64,000 nucleotides of DNA from Flavobacterium quisquiliarum (lineage in GTDB: Bacteria > Bacteroidota > Bacteroidia > Flavobacteriales > Flavobacteriaceae): assembly GCF_019308285.1 (NCBI RefSeq), contig NZ_WWEM01000020.1:62001-126000 (forward strand). Direction: 5' to 3'. Each line of letters begins with the position of its first letter. The first letter of the stretch is position 1. Below the pieces are notes generated by a model. It ran no database searches and was not told the origin of the DNA. It saw only the letters and a program-made list of their open reading frames with translations. Below, piece after piece: positions 9,601-17,727 of the stretch. The translations under genes were made by a program, and so were the position numbers.

Positions 9601-10856
9601 GAAATCCAGCAACTGCCTCATTTGCGGCTGGCTACAATAATAGAATAAGTATCCGTCAAGCTGCGGCGTTTGGTGCCAGTAATGTAGTAAATGGTGAAAG
9701 CTCTGTAGCAATTGGTGTTCAAAATACAACAAATGGTCAAGCTTCTGTGGCAATGGGAAGTACCAATATCCCTTCGGCACAATATTCAGTAGCTATGGGC
9801 TTTAACAATACATTAGATGCCAATAGTACTTACAGCGTTGCTGCGGGTAATGGCAATAAATTAATATATGCTAAACAAGCTTTTACAGCTGGAGCAGCGA
9901 ATGAAATTGGATCATCGAACACCAATACTGCAGATTATAGTGCTGTATTTGGTACGGGAAATAAAATTGGAGCTACCGCTCTAAGTACAGCAGCTTTTGC
10001 AGCTGGAAGCGGCAATATTATAAATGGTACTTATTTAAATGCAATGGGGCAAGGTAATAATATTGCTGGTACTGGTAATACAGCCATCGGACAAAGCAAT
10101 GCTGTTCAACAATATGTAGGCAGTTCGGTAGCCTTAGGTTATCAGAATACATTATTGAGTGGCACTTCTGGTACTGCCAATACTTACAATGTAGCTGCAG
10201 GATTTAACAATCAAGTCGCTGGTTACGCTTCTATTGCACTTGGTGAAAATAATATCATTGGCATCGTAGGCAGCAATGTCAAAAGTGCTGTAGCAATCGG
10301 ATATTATACTAATGTAGCGTCGGGGCACGATGGTTCGTTCGTTTTTGGAGATAGATCAAATGTCGCCACCGTTTCCTCTACAGCAGCAAACCAATTTACA
10401 GGTATGTTTAATGGTGGCTACCGTTTCTTAACCAACAGAGGCGATTTAAACAAAGGAATGGTAATGGATAATTTAGGTAACGCAACTTTTAGCGGTATGA
10501 TAACTCCTAGTGCAGTAGTGCTTCCTTCAGATATACGTTTGAAAAAAGACATCCAAACCTTAACAAGTGTTTTAGATAATATTAAACAAGTAAGAGGAGT
10601 AACCTATTACTGGAAAGATGTTTCAAAAGGCACAGACCTTCAGTTGGGTATGATTGCACAAGAACTGGAAAAAGTTTATCCTGAATTGGTAATCACAAAC
10701 AAAGAGACAGGTTTAAAAGCCGTAAATTATGCTCAGTTTACAGGAGTATTAGTAGAAGGTATTAAAGAACAACAGACTCAGATAGAAGATCTAAAATCTG
10801 AAGTAGAAACATTAAAAAAACAAATGCAGGAAATTAAAGATTTGTTGAAAAAGTAG
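6651..10856 (+). CDS. Giant surface fibre with C-terminal S74 self-cleaving chaperone
   Basis: The 1401-residue protein starts with a signal peptide (MIKKMNKYLIILL... ending VLLAQ, about residue 24). The body has one copy of the shared VNGV module (about residues 250-325), then many NTAIGxxAL and SxAxGxxN head-like repeats resembling YadA/Hia heads. The last 109 residues match the intramolecular chaperone (peptidase S74) of phage tail spikes: S1293-D-I-R-L-K1298 fits the SDxRxK self-cleavage motif, followed by GMIAQELEKVYPELV and a C-terminal coiled coil (about 1370-1401). In known S74 proteins the domain drives trimer folding and is then cut off before the Ser. The expected product is a trimeric extracellular fibre. 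No type IX sorting domain was seen, so its export and anchoring route is unclear. Confidence 0.85.
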   Translation: MIKKMNKYLIILLSLLFPCVLLAQNRGIRAVDNKGTIIYVDPSKWFQVGTNLFNKNTIGNVAIGLDPESPTPVDVDSRLYISNGGSTTLPALKLNIPFDGELTDDLLTWDPSDFSVRKIDITKLLPNDWHLLGNAGTDPTTNFLGTTDNQDLSFRTYNTERMRIASSGNIGIGTAAPATTLEIKSATADTSGLRLTNLTSASPADLTGKTIGVNAAGDVVIVNSSVAATTVSNTSTGNSLTTTVNDVTGTAVNIINSNTLIATDGKLVSTVNGVETTPEVPVLISANNGLTATNGNVQLDGALIKPTTITTDATNTLAVEGLQSASPTGTDNIVVANPSTGVLSTLDRSFFNNDWHLLGNAETTPGTNFIGTTDDQPLIFKINNQQSGALTSVFSGANTSFGHYSLQNPNVAGGGTNNSAFGAGALLLTTTGTANTGIGVTTLQNNTSGGNNTAVGMNSMSNSATGNDNTAMGAMALFGSNAGSGNTAVGFSAGYNVQGNYNTLIGLKSGLSITSGTNNTVIGGSSTGDISVSAANASHELNIGNALYGTGINNAAGANTGKIGINVQNPDVELDVNGKVKIRNLPTVTGTDNLVTTDATGNLHQRTVADAVGTIGWLVKGNTGTNPAISVTGTDFLGTTDDQPLMFKVKGTNSGMISTDTKGKGNTTLGFKSLFNWTTTSAGQQGLNNTAIGNNTLAAGGAFSDNTAIGYNALLRSASNANTAVGSQVMATYTTSVAAAGWNTAVGYLAMMGQTPSSVSTGAYNNAFGSSALHDNSSGTGNVAIGFGSLSSNSTGSYNVAIGHNAGSTTIAGTGTGSNNILIGGVGGTTPFTINPSSVSASNEMNIGNTLFGTSINGAIGTGKIGIDVQGPLVAELQVLGSVRTGTSTTGTIGQYSFAGGTSSVASAAGSFAYGSGATATGSNSAAFGSSTASGNQSFAAGNSNKALANYSTAIGQSNFIGDGVTLSPTPLNGAPNTFIESTGNPATASFAAGYNNRISIRQAAAFGASNVVNGESSVAIGVQNTTNGQASVAMGSTNIPSAQYSVAMGFNNTLDANSTYSVAAGNGNKLIYAKQAFTAGAANEIGSSNTNTADYSAVFGTGNKIGATALSTAAFAAGSGNIINGTYLNAMGQGNNIAGTGNTAIGQSNAVQQYVGSSVALGYQNTLLSGTSGTANTYNVAAGFNNQVAGYASIALGENNIIGIVGSNVKSAVAIGYYTNVASGHDGSFVFGDRSNVATVSSTAANQFTGMFNGGYRFLTNRGDLNKGMVMDNLGNATFSGMITPSAVVLPSDIRLKKDIQTLTSVLDNIKQVRGVTYYWKDVSKGTDLQLGMIAQELEKVYPELVITNKETGLKAVNYAQFTGVLVEGIKEQQTQIEDLKSEVETLKKQMQEIKDLLKK

Positions 10857-10888
10857 TAAAAAGATTAGTTAACGCAAAATAGTAAGTC

Positions 10889-12136
10889 ATGACTGGAATA
10901 AGTAGATATATAGCAATATTATTGTGCATTCAGAGCATAACGGCACAAACTGTCAATACAGGTGTGTTAACAATTGAACCCAACACTGTTCTTTCGACCT
11001 TTTTTGCTTTTGATAATAAAGCAAGTGGAGATGTTTTGCACAATGGAAATTTTTATGTCTATTCAGATTTTAAAAATGATGGTTTGTTTACCTATAGCGA
11101 TTTATCGGATGGAAAAACTTTTTTTATTGGTAATTCCAATCAAGTAATAGAAGGAGCATCCATTTCAGAATTTCAGAATATCGAATTCAATAACGTTTCC
11201 AGTAAGTTTCCTTTTTCCTTAAAAACCACTGTTGTGGTTAATAAACTGTCATCCTTTAGAAACGGAATCGTAGACGGATCTCATGATGCAGGAATAATGA
11301 TTTTCAAAGAAAATGCCTCCCATTCCCAAACCAGTAATTTGAGTTTTGTTGACGGAAGGGTAGAAAAAATAGGCACCGCAAAATTTGAGTTTCCTATTGG
11401 CGATGATGTGTATTACAGACCCTCTTTCAATGATGCAAACAAGGTTAATGATACTTATACAACCGAATATTTTTTTGAAACTATAGGCAATATTCATCCC
11501 TACACCAGCAAAGAAGCAAGTATTGTAACCATAGATGAAGCGGAATATTGGAATTTAACCCAAGAGCAAGGAACAGATAAAGCAGTTTTGAGTCTTACTT
11601 TGGACAAAAATACGACACCAGCTATTTTCTTTCAGGAAAGTAATGATACAGAATTGGCAATTGTAAGATGGGATGCTCCAACATCGAAATGGATTAATGA
11701 AAAAGGAGCAGCCACAGATGTTCTTACAGGAGCCGATTATACTAAATTAATAACTACTCAGGTCAGCGGTTATAGTGTCTTTACCATAGCACTAGTAAAA
11801 AAGGAAAATCCAGAACCACCATCTGATGAAATTGTAATTTATAATGCTGTTTCTCCAAATGGAGATGGAATAAATGATACTTTTCACATTAAAGGAATTG
11901 ATAATTTTCCAAATAATAAAGTCGAAATTTATAACCGATGGGGTGTAAAAGTATACGATGCGAAGTCTTATAATGAGAGTGATATTATGTTTAGAGGTTA
12001 TTCAGAAGGACGTGATACAGTGAAGAAAAATGAAGGGTTGCCTGATGGAACTTATTTTTATATTTTAGAATATGAAAGTGCAGGCAAAACAAAGCGAAGA
12101 TCAGGGTATCTTTATATCAGCAAGGAGAACAAATAA
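10889..12136 (+). CDS. Type IX secreted protein with type B (gliding-associated) C-terminal domain
   Basis: The 415-residue protein has a signal peptide ending SITAQ (about residue 20), a beta-rich middle of unknown family, and a C-terminal domain of about 95 residues. That domain begins NAVSPNGDGINDTFHIKGI, contains VEIYNRWGVKVYD and ends GLPDGTYFYILEY...RRSGYLYISK. These are hallmarks of the gliding motility-associated, type B sorting domain recognised by the type IX secretion system. It starts 32 bases after the giant fibre gene and is probably cotranscribed with it. An anchor or partner role for the fibre is possible but is inference. Confidence 0.88.
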   Translation: MTGISRYIAILLCIQSITAQTVNTGVLTIEPNTVLSTFFAFDNKASGDVLHNGNFYVYSDFKNDGLFTYSDLSDGKTFFIGNSNQVIEGASISEFQNIEFNNVSSKFPFSLKTTVVVNKLSSFRNGIVDGSHDAGIMIFKENASHSQTSNLSFVDGRVEKIGTAKFEFPIGDDVYYRPSFNDANKVNDTYTTEYFFETIGNIHPYTSKEASIVTIDEAEYWNLTQEQGTDKAVLSLTLDKNTTPAIFFQESNDTELAIVRWDAPTSKWINEKGAATDVLTGADYTKLITTQVSGYSVFTIALVKKENPEPPSDEIVIYNAVSPNGDGINDTFHIKGIDNFPNNKVEIYNRWGVKVYDAKSYNESDIMFRGYSEGRDTVKKNEGLPDGTYFYILEYESAGKTKRRSGYLYISKENK

Positions 12137-12139
12137 AAA

Positions 12140-12161
12140 AAGCGAGGCTTAAACCTCGCTT
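12140..12161. terminator. Bidirectional terminator between convergent genes
   Basis: A perfect 8-bp stem AAGCGAGG / CCTCGCTT with a 6-base loop sits between an A-run and a T-rich stretch. It directly follows the stop at 12136 and precedes the end of the convergent gene at 12180, so it can serve both. Confidence 0.85.
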
Positions 12162-12179
12162 CATTATTTATATTTTAAT

Positions 12180-12512
12180 TTATGATGTTTGATCATCTAT
12201 AGTGGCATCAGGAGCATTTTTCTTTACAGATTCGATTCCGTTTTCTCTAGCGGCAACACTTTCATACATTTCGCTTGAACCAATAATTTGTCCATTTCCA
12301 GCTTTTAGATTGAAATATGGTTTTCCGTTTTTGGCTTCTTTTCTATCATAACGGTTATCATCACTTGCATTAGTTTTTACAGATTCGATTCCATTATTAC
12401 AAGCCGCTTTTGTAGTATAACCTTCGCTTGTTAGAATAGTCTGGCCATTACCAGCTTTTAAATTGAATTGAAACTCTCCGTTGGTTCTGGTAGTAATTAC
12501 AAATTTTCCCAT
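12180..12512 (-). CDS. YegP-family (DUF1508) protein with two repeats
   Basis: The 110-residue protein contains two tandem DUF1508 units. The first includes FQFNLKAGNGQTILTSEGY and NGIESVK; the second includes PYFNLKAGNGQIIGSSEMY and NGIESVK. This matches the small YegP/UPF0339 family, whose role is poorly defined. No signal peptide is present, so a cytoplasmic location is expected. It stands alone between a terminator and a gene-free gap. Confidence 0.9.
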   Translation of the reverse strand: MGKFVITTRTNGEFQFNLKAGNGQTILTSEGYTTKAACNNGIESVKTNASDDNRYDRKEAKNGKPYFNLKAGNGQIIGSSEMYESVAARENGIESVKKNAPDATIDDQTS

Positions 12513-12660
12513 GTAGTTTTTTATTAAAGTTAGGTAATATATTCATTTTGCTAAAGATAAAAATACAAAACTTAGTCATATAAATCATACATCAGTTTGA
12601 AAAAATGATTATCAAAACAATAAAAATGATCAAAAAAGCAGTTCCTTTATTAAGTTAAAG

Positions 12661-13410
12661 TTATATTCCTAAACGAAAATCAGATACACTTTTTTCTTCT
12701 AAATTGATTTCTTCAAAAATACTTTGAGTTCCTTTATCTACAGGACACTGCGTGCTAATTCCCATCCAAATTTTTTTTGGATAGTTGTTTTTATACAAAC
12801 GCACCATCTGCCAGTTTTTTTTATCTAAAGAATAATAACTTGCAACTGTTTTGGTATCCGAAGAGATTTTCATATAAACCGTAGGCTCTTTTACAACATC
12901 ATGATTATTATCGTCAGAAGTGCCCATAGTACGAACCGTTACAATTCTATGATTGCCTCTTTCGTCTTGTTCAAAGCAGAATTTCTGGTAAAAACTGTCA
13001 TTTACATAAATATATAAAACTCCGGCATTGTACAATCCTTTTTCGGTAAATTCAGGTGTAACTTTAGCCGTTAGCGTAAAAGGTTTGGTATTGTCAACTT
13101 TAGACAAAAGCATTGGAGCAGTAGTGTTGGATAGTTTTCCGTCAGGATCAGAGAAATAATCCGATTTTTCTCCAGCTTTAAAGATGATTTTCTCGTTTGC
13201 TTCTTTTTTAATTAAAGTATCAGCGCCATTTAGTGCTTTAGTAAAATGTATGTTTGATAACTTAATATCACATGGTAAACCATTAACAATTGCAGAATCT
13301 AATTTTATTTCTTCTTTCATTGTTGTTTTTGCAGTTTCATTTTTGTTATTACAGCTTGATAATACAGAAAGACTCAAAATAGTAATAGCGCTATAAAAAA
13401 TTGTTTTCAT
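12661..13410 (-). CDS. DUF1349-like lipoprotein
   Basis: The 249-residue protein starts with a lipoprotein signal peptide with the lipobox LSSC (Cys at about residue 20). The body is beta-rich and contains FTLTAKVTPEF, NAGVLYIYVND and KKIWMGISTQCPVD, which resembles the DUF1349 concanavalin-like fold. Members are often annotated as carbohydrate-binding or enolase-regulating, but no activity is established. It is divergent from the LuxR-type regulator at 13512, with about 100 bases between the two starts, so that regulator may control it. Confidence 0.75.
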   Translation of the reverse strand: MKTIFYSAITILSLSVLSSCNNKNETAKTTMKEEIKLDSAIVNGLPCDIKLSNIHFTKALNGADTLIKKEANEKIIFKAGEKSDYFSDPDGKLSNTTAPMLLSKVDNTKPFTLTAKVTPEFTEKGLYNAGVLYIYVNDSFYQKFCFEQDERGNHRIVTVRTMGTSDDNNHDVVKEPTVYMKISSDTKTVASYYSLDKKNWQMVRLYKNNYPKKIWMGISTQCPVDKGTQSIFEEINLEEKSVSDFRLGI

Positions 13411-13451
13411 AAATTATTTTTTTGGGATATAAAGTGATATTTTTAGTTTTC

Positions 13452-13482
13452 CAAAAATAGTGTTGCTTACAAAGAAAGGCAA
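13452..13482 (-). promoter_or_regulatory. Bacteroidota-type promoter of the DUF1349 lipoprotein gene
   Basis: On the - strand, 13459-13452 reads TATTTTTG, an exact TAnnTTTG -7 element. A TTG (13482-13480) lies 20 bases upstream as the -33 element. The start codon is about 40 bases downstream. Confidence 0.45.
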
Positions 13483-13511
13483 TACGTAAAATTAACCAAT
13501 TACAATTCCGA

Positions 13512-14282
13512 ATGTCACAAAATCCTTCAATCGAAAATCAATTAATGACTACGTTTTTAGAACAAAAATTTGAGATTGAAGAATCTAATGATATCGAAAT
13601 GTACAAACAATTTGTTGCTAATTATGTAAAGATCGAACAATGTGTGGCTGTTTTATCTGATTACCAAGCAGATTGCAGTTATATTTATGCGGGAAGCTTT
13701 GGTGCTGTTTTTGGACTTCCAGATGAAAAATCCGTAATTGATTCTGCTTTTGAAGAATGTATTTTCACAAAAATAAATGAGGATGATTTAGCGCAACGTC
13801 ATGTCTTAGAACTTAATTTCTATCAGTTTTTAAAAGGAATTCCGAAAGAAGAATATAGCAATTACAGTACTTTCAGCCGTCTTCGAATGAAAAGTTCGGC
13901 AGAAAAAAATGTTTACATCAATCATCGTACTATTTATCTCAAAACATTCAGTAACGGAAGTATTTCATTAGCCTTATGTTTGTACCTTCCATCTACAGAT
14001 TTACAAGCTAGAACAGGAATTGAAGGGAAAATTATAAACATTCAGACGGGTGTTGTCGTTGAAGCTGAGAAATATAAAAACAATGCAGAATCAATACTTT
14101 CTAAAAGAGAAATAGAAGTTTTAAACAGTGTAGCAAAAGGAAATAAAAGCGAACAAATTGCTGCTGAAATGTATATTTCTGTTTACACAGTTCGCCGACA
14201 CCGCCAAAATATTATTGAAAAATTAAAAGTAACGAATACAGCGGAAGCAGTACAGACCGCTTTTGCGATGGGAATTATTTAG
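13512..14282 (+). CDS. LuxR-type transcriptional regulator
   Basis: The 256-residue protein has a C-terminal LuxR helix-turn-helix (about residues 195-250: LSKREIEVLNSVAKGNKSEQ followed by YISVYTVRRHRQNIIEKLKV). The N-terminal roughly 180 residues have a PAS-like composition with no recognised receiver Asp motif, so it is probably a ligand- or state-sensing single-component regulator rather than a response regulator. It is divergent from the DUF1349 lipoprotein and lies just upstream of the molybdenum enzyme module on the same strand. Either could be its target. Confidence 0.8.
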   Translation: MSQNPSIENQLMTTFLEQKFEIEESNDIEMYKQFVANYVKIEQCVAVLSDYQADCSYIYAGSFGAVFGLPDEKSVIDSAFEECIFTKINEDDLAQRHVLELNFYQFLKGIPKEEYSNYSTFSRLRMKSSAEKNVYINHRTIYLKTFSNGSISLALCLYLPSTDLQARTGIEGKIINIQTGVVVEAEKYKNNAESILSKREIEVLNSVAKGNKSEQIAAEMYISVYTVRRHRQNIIEKLKVTNTAEAVQTAFAMGII

Positions 14283-14341
14283 CATTAATCTTATAAAGGT
14301 TTTTTGTATTTTTATAATTATCTGCTAATGGTATACAAAGT

Positions 14342-14349
14342 TAATTTTG
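14342..14349 (+). promoter_or_regulatory. Possible promoter -7 element of the XdhC-like gene
   Basis: TAATTTTG matches TAnnTTTG exactly and lies 20 bases before the start codon at 14370. No convincing TTG at the -33 spacing was found, so this is tentative. Confidence 0.3.
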
Positions 14350-14369
14350 GCAGATGATATTGTTTTTTT

Positions 14370-15494
14370 ATGAAAGAAATCAGCGAAATTCTTAAAGCAT
14401 ATTCAAAAGCAAAATTGGAAGAAAAGAAAACAGCTTTAGCCACAGTGGTTAAAGTTGAAGGATCGTCCTATCGTCAACCTGGAGCTCGCATGCTTGTTAC
14501 TGAAGATGGTCAGTTAACCGGTGCGATAAGTGGTGGTTGTCTTGAGGGAGATGCTCTTCGAAAGGCACTGCTTTCTATCCATCAAAAACAGAATAAGCTT
14601 ATAACTTACAATACCAGTAATGAAGACGATGTTGAATTAGGGTTACAATTGGGATGTAACGGAATTGTGCATATACTTTTCGAGTATATTGATGAGGAAC
14701 AGGCGAATAATCCGATACAGCTTTTGCAGCAATTAGAATTAGAAAGAAAAGAAGCGGTTATTGTTACTGTTTTTTCACTTAAACGAAATGCCCTTCAAAT
14801 GGGAACAGTATTATTTTTTAGGAAAGACAGTCCTATCTTAAATCATAATAACGCAGTTTTAAAACTAATTTCGGATGTGAAACAAGTGCTTCAAAATAAG
14901 GCATCGGTCGTAAAAAAACTTCAAACCGAAAATAACAATGAAGCTTTGATTGAATACATCAATCCGCCAATTTCACTTGTAATTGCTGGAGCAGGAAATG
15001 ATGTGCAGCCTTTAGTAAAAATGGCTTCTATATTAGGTTGGAAAATTACTATTGGCGACGGTCGGGCGACTCATACAACTGAAAAGCGTTTTCCTAAAGC
15101 AGATAAAGTTCAAACTGTTAAGCCAGAACAATTTCTAGAGAATATTATAATTGATGAGCGTACCTATTTTGTTTTAATGACGCATAATTATAAATATGAT
15201 GTAGCGGTTCTAAAACAGCTTTTAGAAACCAATTGTAAATACATCGGAATTCTTGGCCCTAAAACCAAATTAAACCGAATGCTGGATGATCTTGAGAACG
15301 AAGGAATAAAGCTTAGCGACGAACAATTGGAACGCATCTACAGTCCGATTGGTTTAGATATTGGAGCAGAAACTTCAGAGGAAATTGCTCTCTCAATTGT
15401 CGCAGAAATCAAGGCCTTTTCAACAGGAAAGACTGGTACTTCTTTAAAATATAAATTGGGTAAGATCCATGATGAGGTGCCGCATGAGGGATAA
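14370..15494 (+). CDS. XdhC/CoxI-family molybdenum hydroxylase maturation factor
   Basis: The 374-residue protein has the XdhC N-terminal signature (VEGSSYRQPGARMLV then GAISGGCLEGD, about residues 30-62) and a C-terminal Rossmann domain (LVIAGAGNDVQPLVKMA, then GDGRATH and the GILGPKTKLNRML motif). XdhC-type proteins bind molybdenum cofactor, protect it, and help its sulfuration and insertion into xanthine dehydrogenase or aldehyde oxidase enzymes. It overlaps the nucleotidyltransferase gene that follows. The client enzyme is very likely the three-subunit hydroxylase encoded at 17728-21556. Confidence 0.92.
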   Translation: MKEISEILKAYSKAKLEEKKTALATVVKVEGSSYRQPGARMLVTEDGQLTGAISGGCLEGDALRKALLSIHQKQNKLITYNTSNEDDVELGLQLGCNGIVHILFEYIDEEQANNPIQLLQQLELERKEAVIVTVFSLKRNALQMGTVLFFRKDSPILNHNNAVLKLISDVKQVLQNKASVVKKLQTENNNEALIEYINPPISLVIAGAGNDVQPLVKMASILGWKITIGDGRATHTTEKRFPKADKVQTVKPEQFLENIIIDERTYFVLMTHNYKYDVAVLKQLLETNCKYIGILGPKTKLNRMLDDLENEGIKLSDEQLERIYSPIGLDIGAETSEEIALSIVAEIKAFSTGKTGTSLKYKLGKIHDEVPHEG

Positions 15495-16101
15495 ATTTCA
15501 AAATAAAACAGGAATCATCATTTTAGCCGCTGGAAATTCTTCCAGACTAGGCCGTCCCAAGCAATTACTAGAATATAAAGAATCGACACTTTTAAAAAAC
15601 ACAATTTTCGAAGCCTTAAAGGTCGAAAATGTATTCGTATTAGTTGTAACAGGTGCAAACCACGAAACTATCGAAAAGGAGCTTAATTTTCCCGAAATTA
15701 GAATTTGTTTAAATACAGATTGGCAAAATGGAATGTCATCTTCAATTGTAAAAGGTTTAAGCGAATTATTGAACTTAAACCCCGATTGTGAACAATGTAT
15801 TTTTGCAGTCTGCGATCAGCCTTTTGTGACCAGTTCCATATTTGAAAATCTTATAAAAGAACATCAGATTACCCAAAAAGGAATTGTTGCTTCAGCGTAC
15901 TCCGAAACTCTGGGAACTCCAGTATTATTCCATAAGAAATATTTTAAAGAATTATTGGATTTACAAGGGCAGGAGGGAGCAAAAAAACTCATTAAAAAAT
16001 ATGCTGAAGATATCGCTTCGATTTCTTTTGAAAAAGGTAGTATTGATATTGATACTGAGGAAGATTATAATAAGTTGATTTTTAAAGGAGGGGCAAAGTA
16101 A
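15484..16101 (+). CDS. MobA/MocA-like molybdenum cofactor nucleotidyltransferase
   Basis: The protein begins near GIIILAAGNSSRLGRPKQLL, the LAAGxSxRxGxxK signature of nucleotidyltransferases, and has CDQPFVT in the middle. In this setting a MocA-like role (adding CMP to molybdopterin to make the dinucleotide cofactor used by aldehyde oxidoreductases) is most likely; MobA (GMP) cannot be excluded. Three in-frame ATGs (15469, 15472, 15484) precede the domain. I chose 15484, which gives an 11-base overlap with the previous gene and about 205 residues. The stop codon lies inside a short tandem repeat (CAAAGTAA x3). Confidence 0.85.
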   Translation: MRDKFQNKTGIIILAAGNSSRLGRPKQLLEYKESTLLKNTIFEALKVENVFVLVVTGANHETIEKELNFPEIRICLNTDWQNGMSSSIVKGLSELLNLNPDCEQCIFAVCDQPFVTSSIFENLIKEHQITQKGIVASAYSETLGTPVLFHKKYFKELLDLQGQEGAKKLIKKYAEDIASISFEKGSIDIDTEEDYNKLIFKGGAK

Positions 16102-16118
16102 CAAAGTAACAAAGTAAC
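16093..16118. repeat. 8-bp tandem repeat spanning a stop codon
   Basis: Three copies of CAAAGTAA lie in a row, and the stop codon of the nucleotidyltransferase gene is in the first. A degenerate inverted copy spans the end of the GH88 gene at 29401-29421. Confidence 0.8.
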
Positions 16119-16150
16119 AGAGTTTTTTTTTAATCCTTTTAACCTGTGAA

Positions 16151-16208
16151 TCCCGATAGTTATCGGGAGTGGCAAAAAACTTAGCGCCTTAGTGCCTTCG
16201 TGGCAAAA
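16151..16208. repeat. Palindrome plus one copy of intergenic repeat family A
   Basis: TCCCGATAGTTATCGGGA (16151-16168) is a near-perfect palindrome; a perfect version lies at 41437-41454. It is followed at 16176-16208 by a family A repeat (core TTAGTGCCTTCGTGGCAAAA). The repeat runs into the convergent cysteine desulfurase gene and encodes its last residues. Confidence 0.8.
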
Positions 16209-17337
16209 CAAATTGTTGAGCCAAAGTTAAAACCCGTTCAACCGTAATATCAATTTCTTCATCAGTAGTAAATCGTCCCAAACTAAAACGAATGGAACTC
16301 AAAGCTTCTTCATCAGACAATCCCATCGCTTTCAAAACATGTGAAGGCTCCGAAGTAACCGCAGAACAAGACGAACCATTGGAAACCGAAATATTTCCCA
16401 AAGCCATAATAAGTTGTTCCGAATTCACACCCGGAAAACAAATATTAGTAGTATTATAAATTCGTTTTTGAGTGTTTCCGTTTACGAAAGAACCTTCGAA
16501 TTGTAACAAGTTGTATTCGAGTTTATTTCGTAATAGATGAATTCTATTTGAATCTTTTTCTAGTTCATTTACAGCTATTTCCGAAGCTTTACCTAAACCG
16601 ATAATTCCGTGTACATTGAGTGTGCCACTGCGTAGTTTTCGTTGTTGTCCGCCGCCTATAATTTGAGGAAGCAGTTTGATTTTGGTTTTCGCCGAAACAT
16701 ACAAAGCACCAACTCCTTTTGGACCATAAAATTTATGAGCAGATAAAGTTAAAAGATCAATTCCCAATGCTTTAACATCAATTGGAATTTTCCCAACTGC
16801 TTGTGTGGCATCGCACATAAAAAGTACATTTTTACTTTTCAGTATTTTAGAAATTTCACTAACATTTCTTATGACACCTGTTTCGTTGTTAGAAAACATT
16901 CCGATGAAAACCAGAGTTTTATCTGTTATAGTTTCGTCTAAAAGGTTTAGATCTAAAAGCCCGTCATGGTGAACAGGTAAATAACTGACTTCAAAACCAT
17001 TATTTTCCATAAAACGACAAGTTTCAAGTACCGCTTTATGTTCTGTCGAAATGGTTATGATATGTTTTTTATCTTGGTTTATGAGACCTTTAATTGCCAG
17101 ATTGATTGCTTCTGTAGCTCCCGAAGTAAAAATAATTTCTTCAGCGTCTGCATTAATTAAAGCAGCGACTTTCCAAGCAGCATTTTCTACAGCTTCGTTT
17201 ACTGTTAGTCCTGCAATATGACTGCTTGTAGAATTGGCATACAAATCAGTAAAATAGGGAAGCATAGCATTCAAAACGCGTGCATCAACACGAGTCGTGG
17301 AGTTATTATCAAGATAAATATTTTGTTGATGTGACAT
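16189..17337 (-). CDS. Cysteine desulfurase (NifS/IscS family)
   Basis: The 382-residue class V aminotransferase has His100 (STEH), Asp176 (FMCDATQA), the PLP-binding Lys202 in SAHKFYGPKG, and the catalytic loop Cys324 in NGSSCSAV. It takes sulfur from cysteine as a persulfide for FeS clusters, tRNA or molybdenum cofactor. Lying between the XdhC/MocA pair and the hydroxylase subunits, it may supply the terminal sulfur of the molybdenum cofactor; that link is inference. It is convergent with the nucleotidyltransferase gene. Its last five residues (LPRRH) and stop are encoded by an intergenic repeat, so the natural C-terminus may have been replaced. Confidence 0.9.
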   Translation of the reverse strand: MSHQQNIYLDNNSTTRVDARVLNAMLPYFTDLYANSTSSHIAGLTVNEAVENAAWKVAALINADAEEIIFTSGATEAINLAIKGLINQDKKHIITISTEHKAVLETCRFMENNGFEVSYLPVHHDGLLDLNLLDETITDKTLVFIGMFSNNETGVIRNVSEISKILKSKNVLFMCDATQAVGKIPIDVKALGIDLLTLSAHKFYGPKGVGALYVSAKTKIKLLPQIIGGGQQRKLRSGTLNVHGIIGLGKASEIAVNELEKDSNRIHLLRNKLEYNLLQFEGSFVNGNTQKRIYNTTNICFPGVNSEQLIMALGNISVSNGSSCSAVTSEPSHVLKAMGLSDEEALSSIRFSLGRFTTDEEIDITVERVLTLAQQFVLPRRH

Positions 17338-17727
17338 AAATCAAAGATTAGTCTTGTAAAAATACAATTTTCAGTGTTTAACGACAATTCAGATGATTAT
17401 AGGGAGCAAAGTTTTTTTCTCTCGCAGATTTTGCAGATAAAGCAGATAAATTTAGCAGAATAAAAATCTGTGGAATCTGCAAAATCTGCGGGAAACGGAT
17501 ATGTGCAAAGTATATTTATAAAGTTTTCCGATTCCAGCTTTGCGAACTTTGCGTTTTTATTAAGGTGTAAATAGTAAAAAAACTTGCGCTCTTTGCGGTT
17601 AAATAAAAATTGAAATTGTAATTATTCTAAATAAGCCTAATATTTGAATTTCATAACTTTTTGTGATTTAAGATTGTTAAATTTGTTAGAATACCCAAGT
17701 GATTTTGCTAATTTAAAGATAGATAGA
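17338..17727. other. Gene-free gap between divergent genes with two repeat units
   Basis: These 390 bases hold no supported gene. They contain an inverted repeat with perfect 16-bp arms (CGCAGATTTTGCAGAT at 17423-17438 and its complement at 17475-17490), a family also seen in degenerate form at 41463-41525. They also contain a family C repeat at about 17535-17605 (TTGCGAACTTTGCG, then CTTGCGCTCTTTGCGGTTAA), which matches units at 50481-50664. Promoters for both flanking genes should lie here but none was clear. Confidence 0.7.

Noticed and set aside
1..12136. Region 1 as a prophage because of S74 and tail-fibre-like domains
   Set aside because: No capsid, terminase, portal, integrase or lysis genes are present. 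The proteins carry Sec signal peptides and a type IX sorting domain, which fit cell-surface proteins.
17644..17727. Upstream start for the [2Fe-2S] subunit gene
   Set aside because: It would place 28 residues ahead of the Tat signal and spoil it. The ATG at 17728 fits the family.
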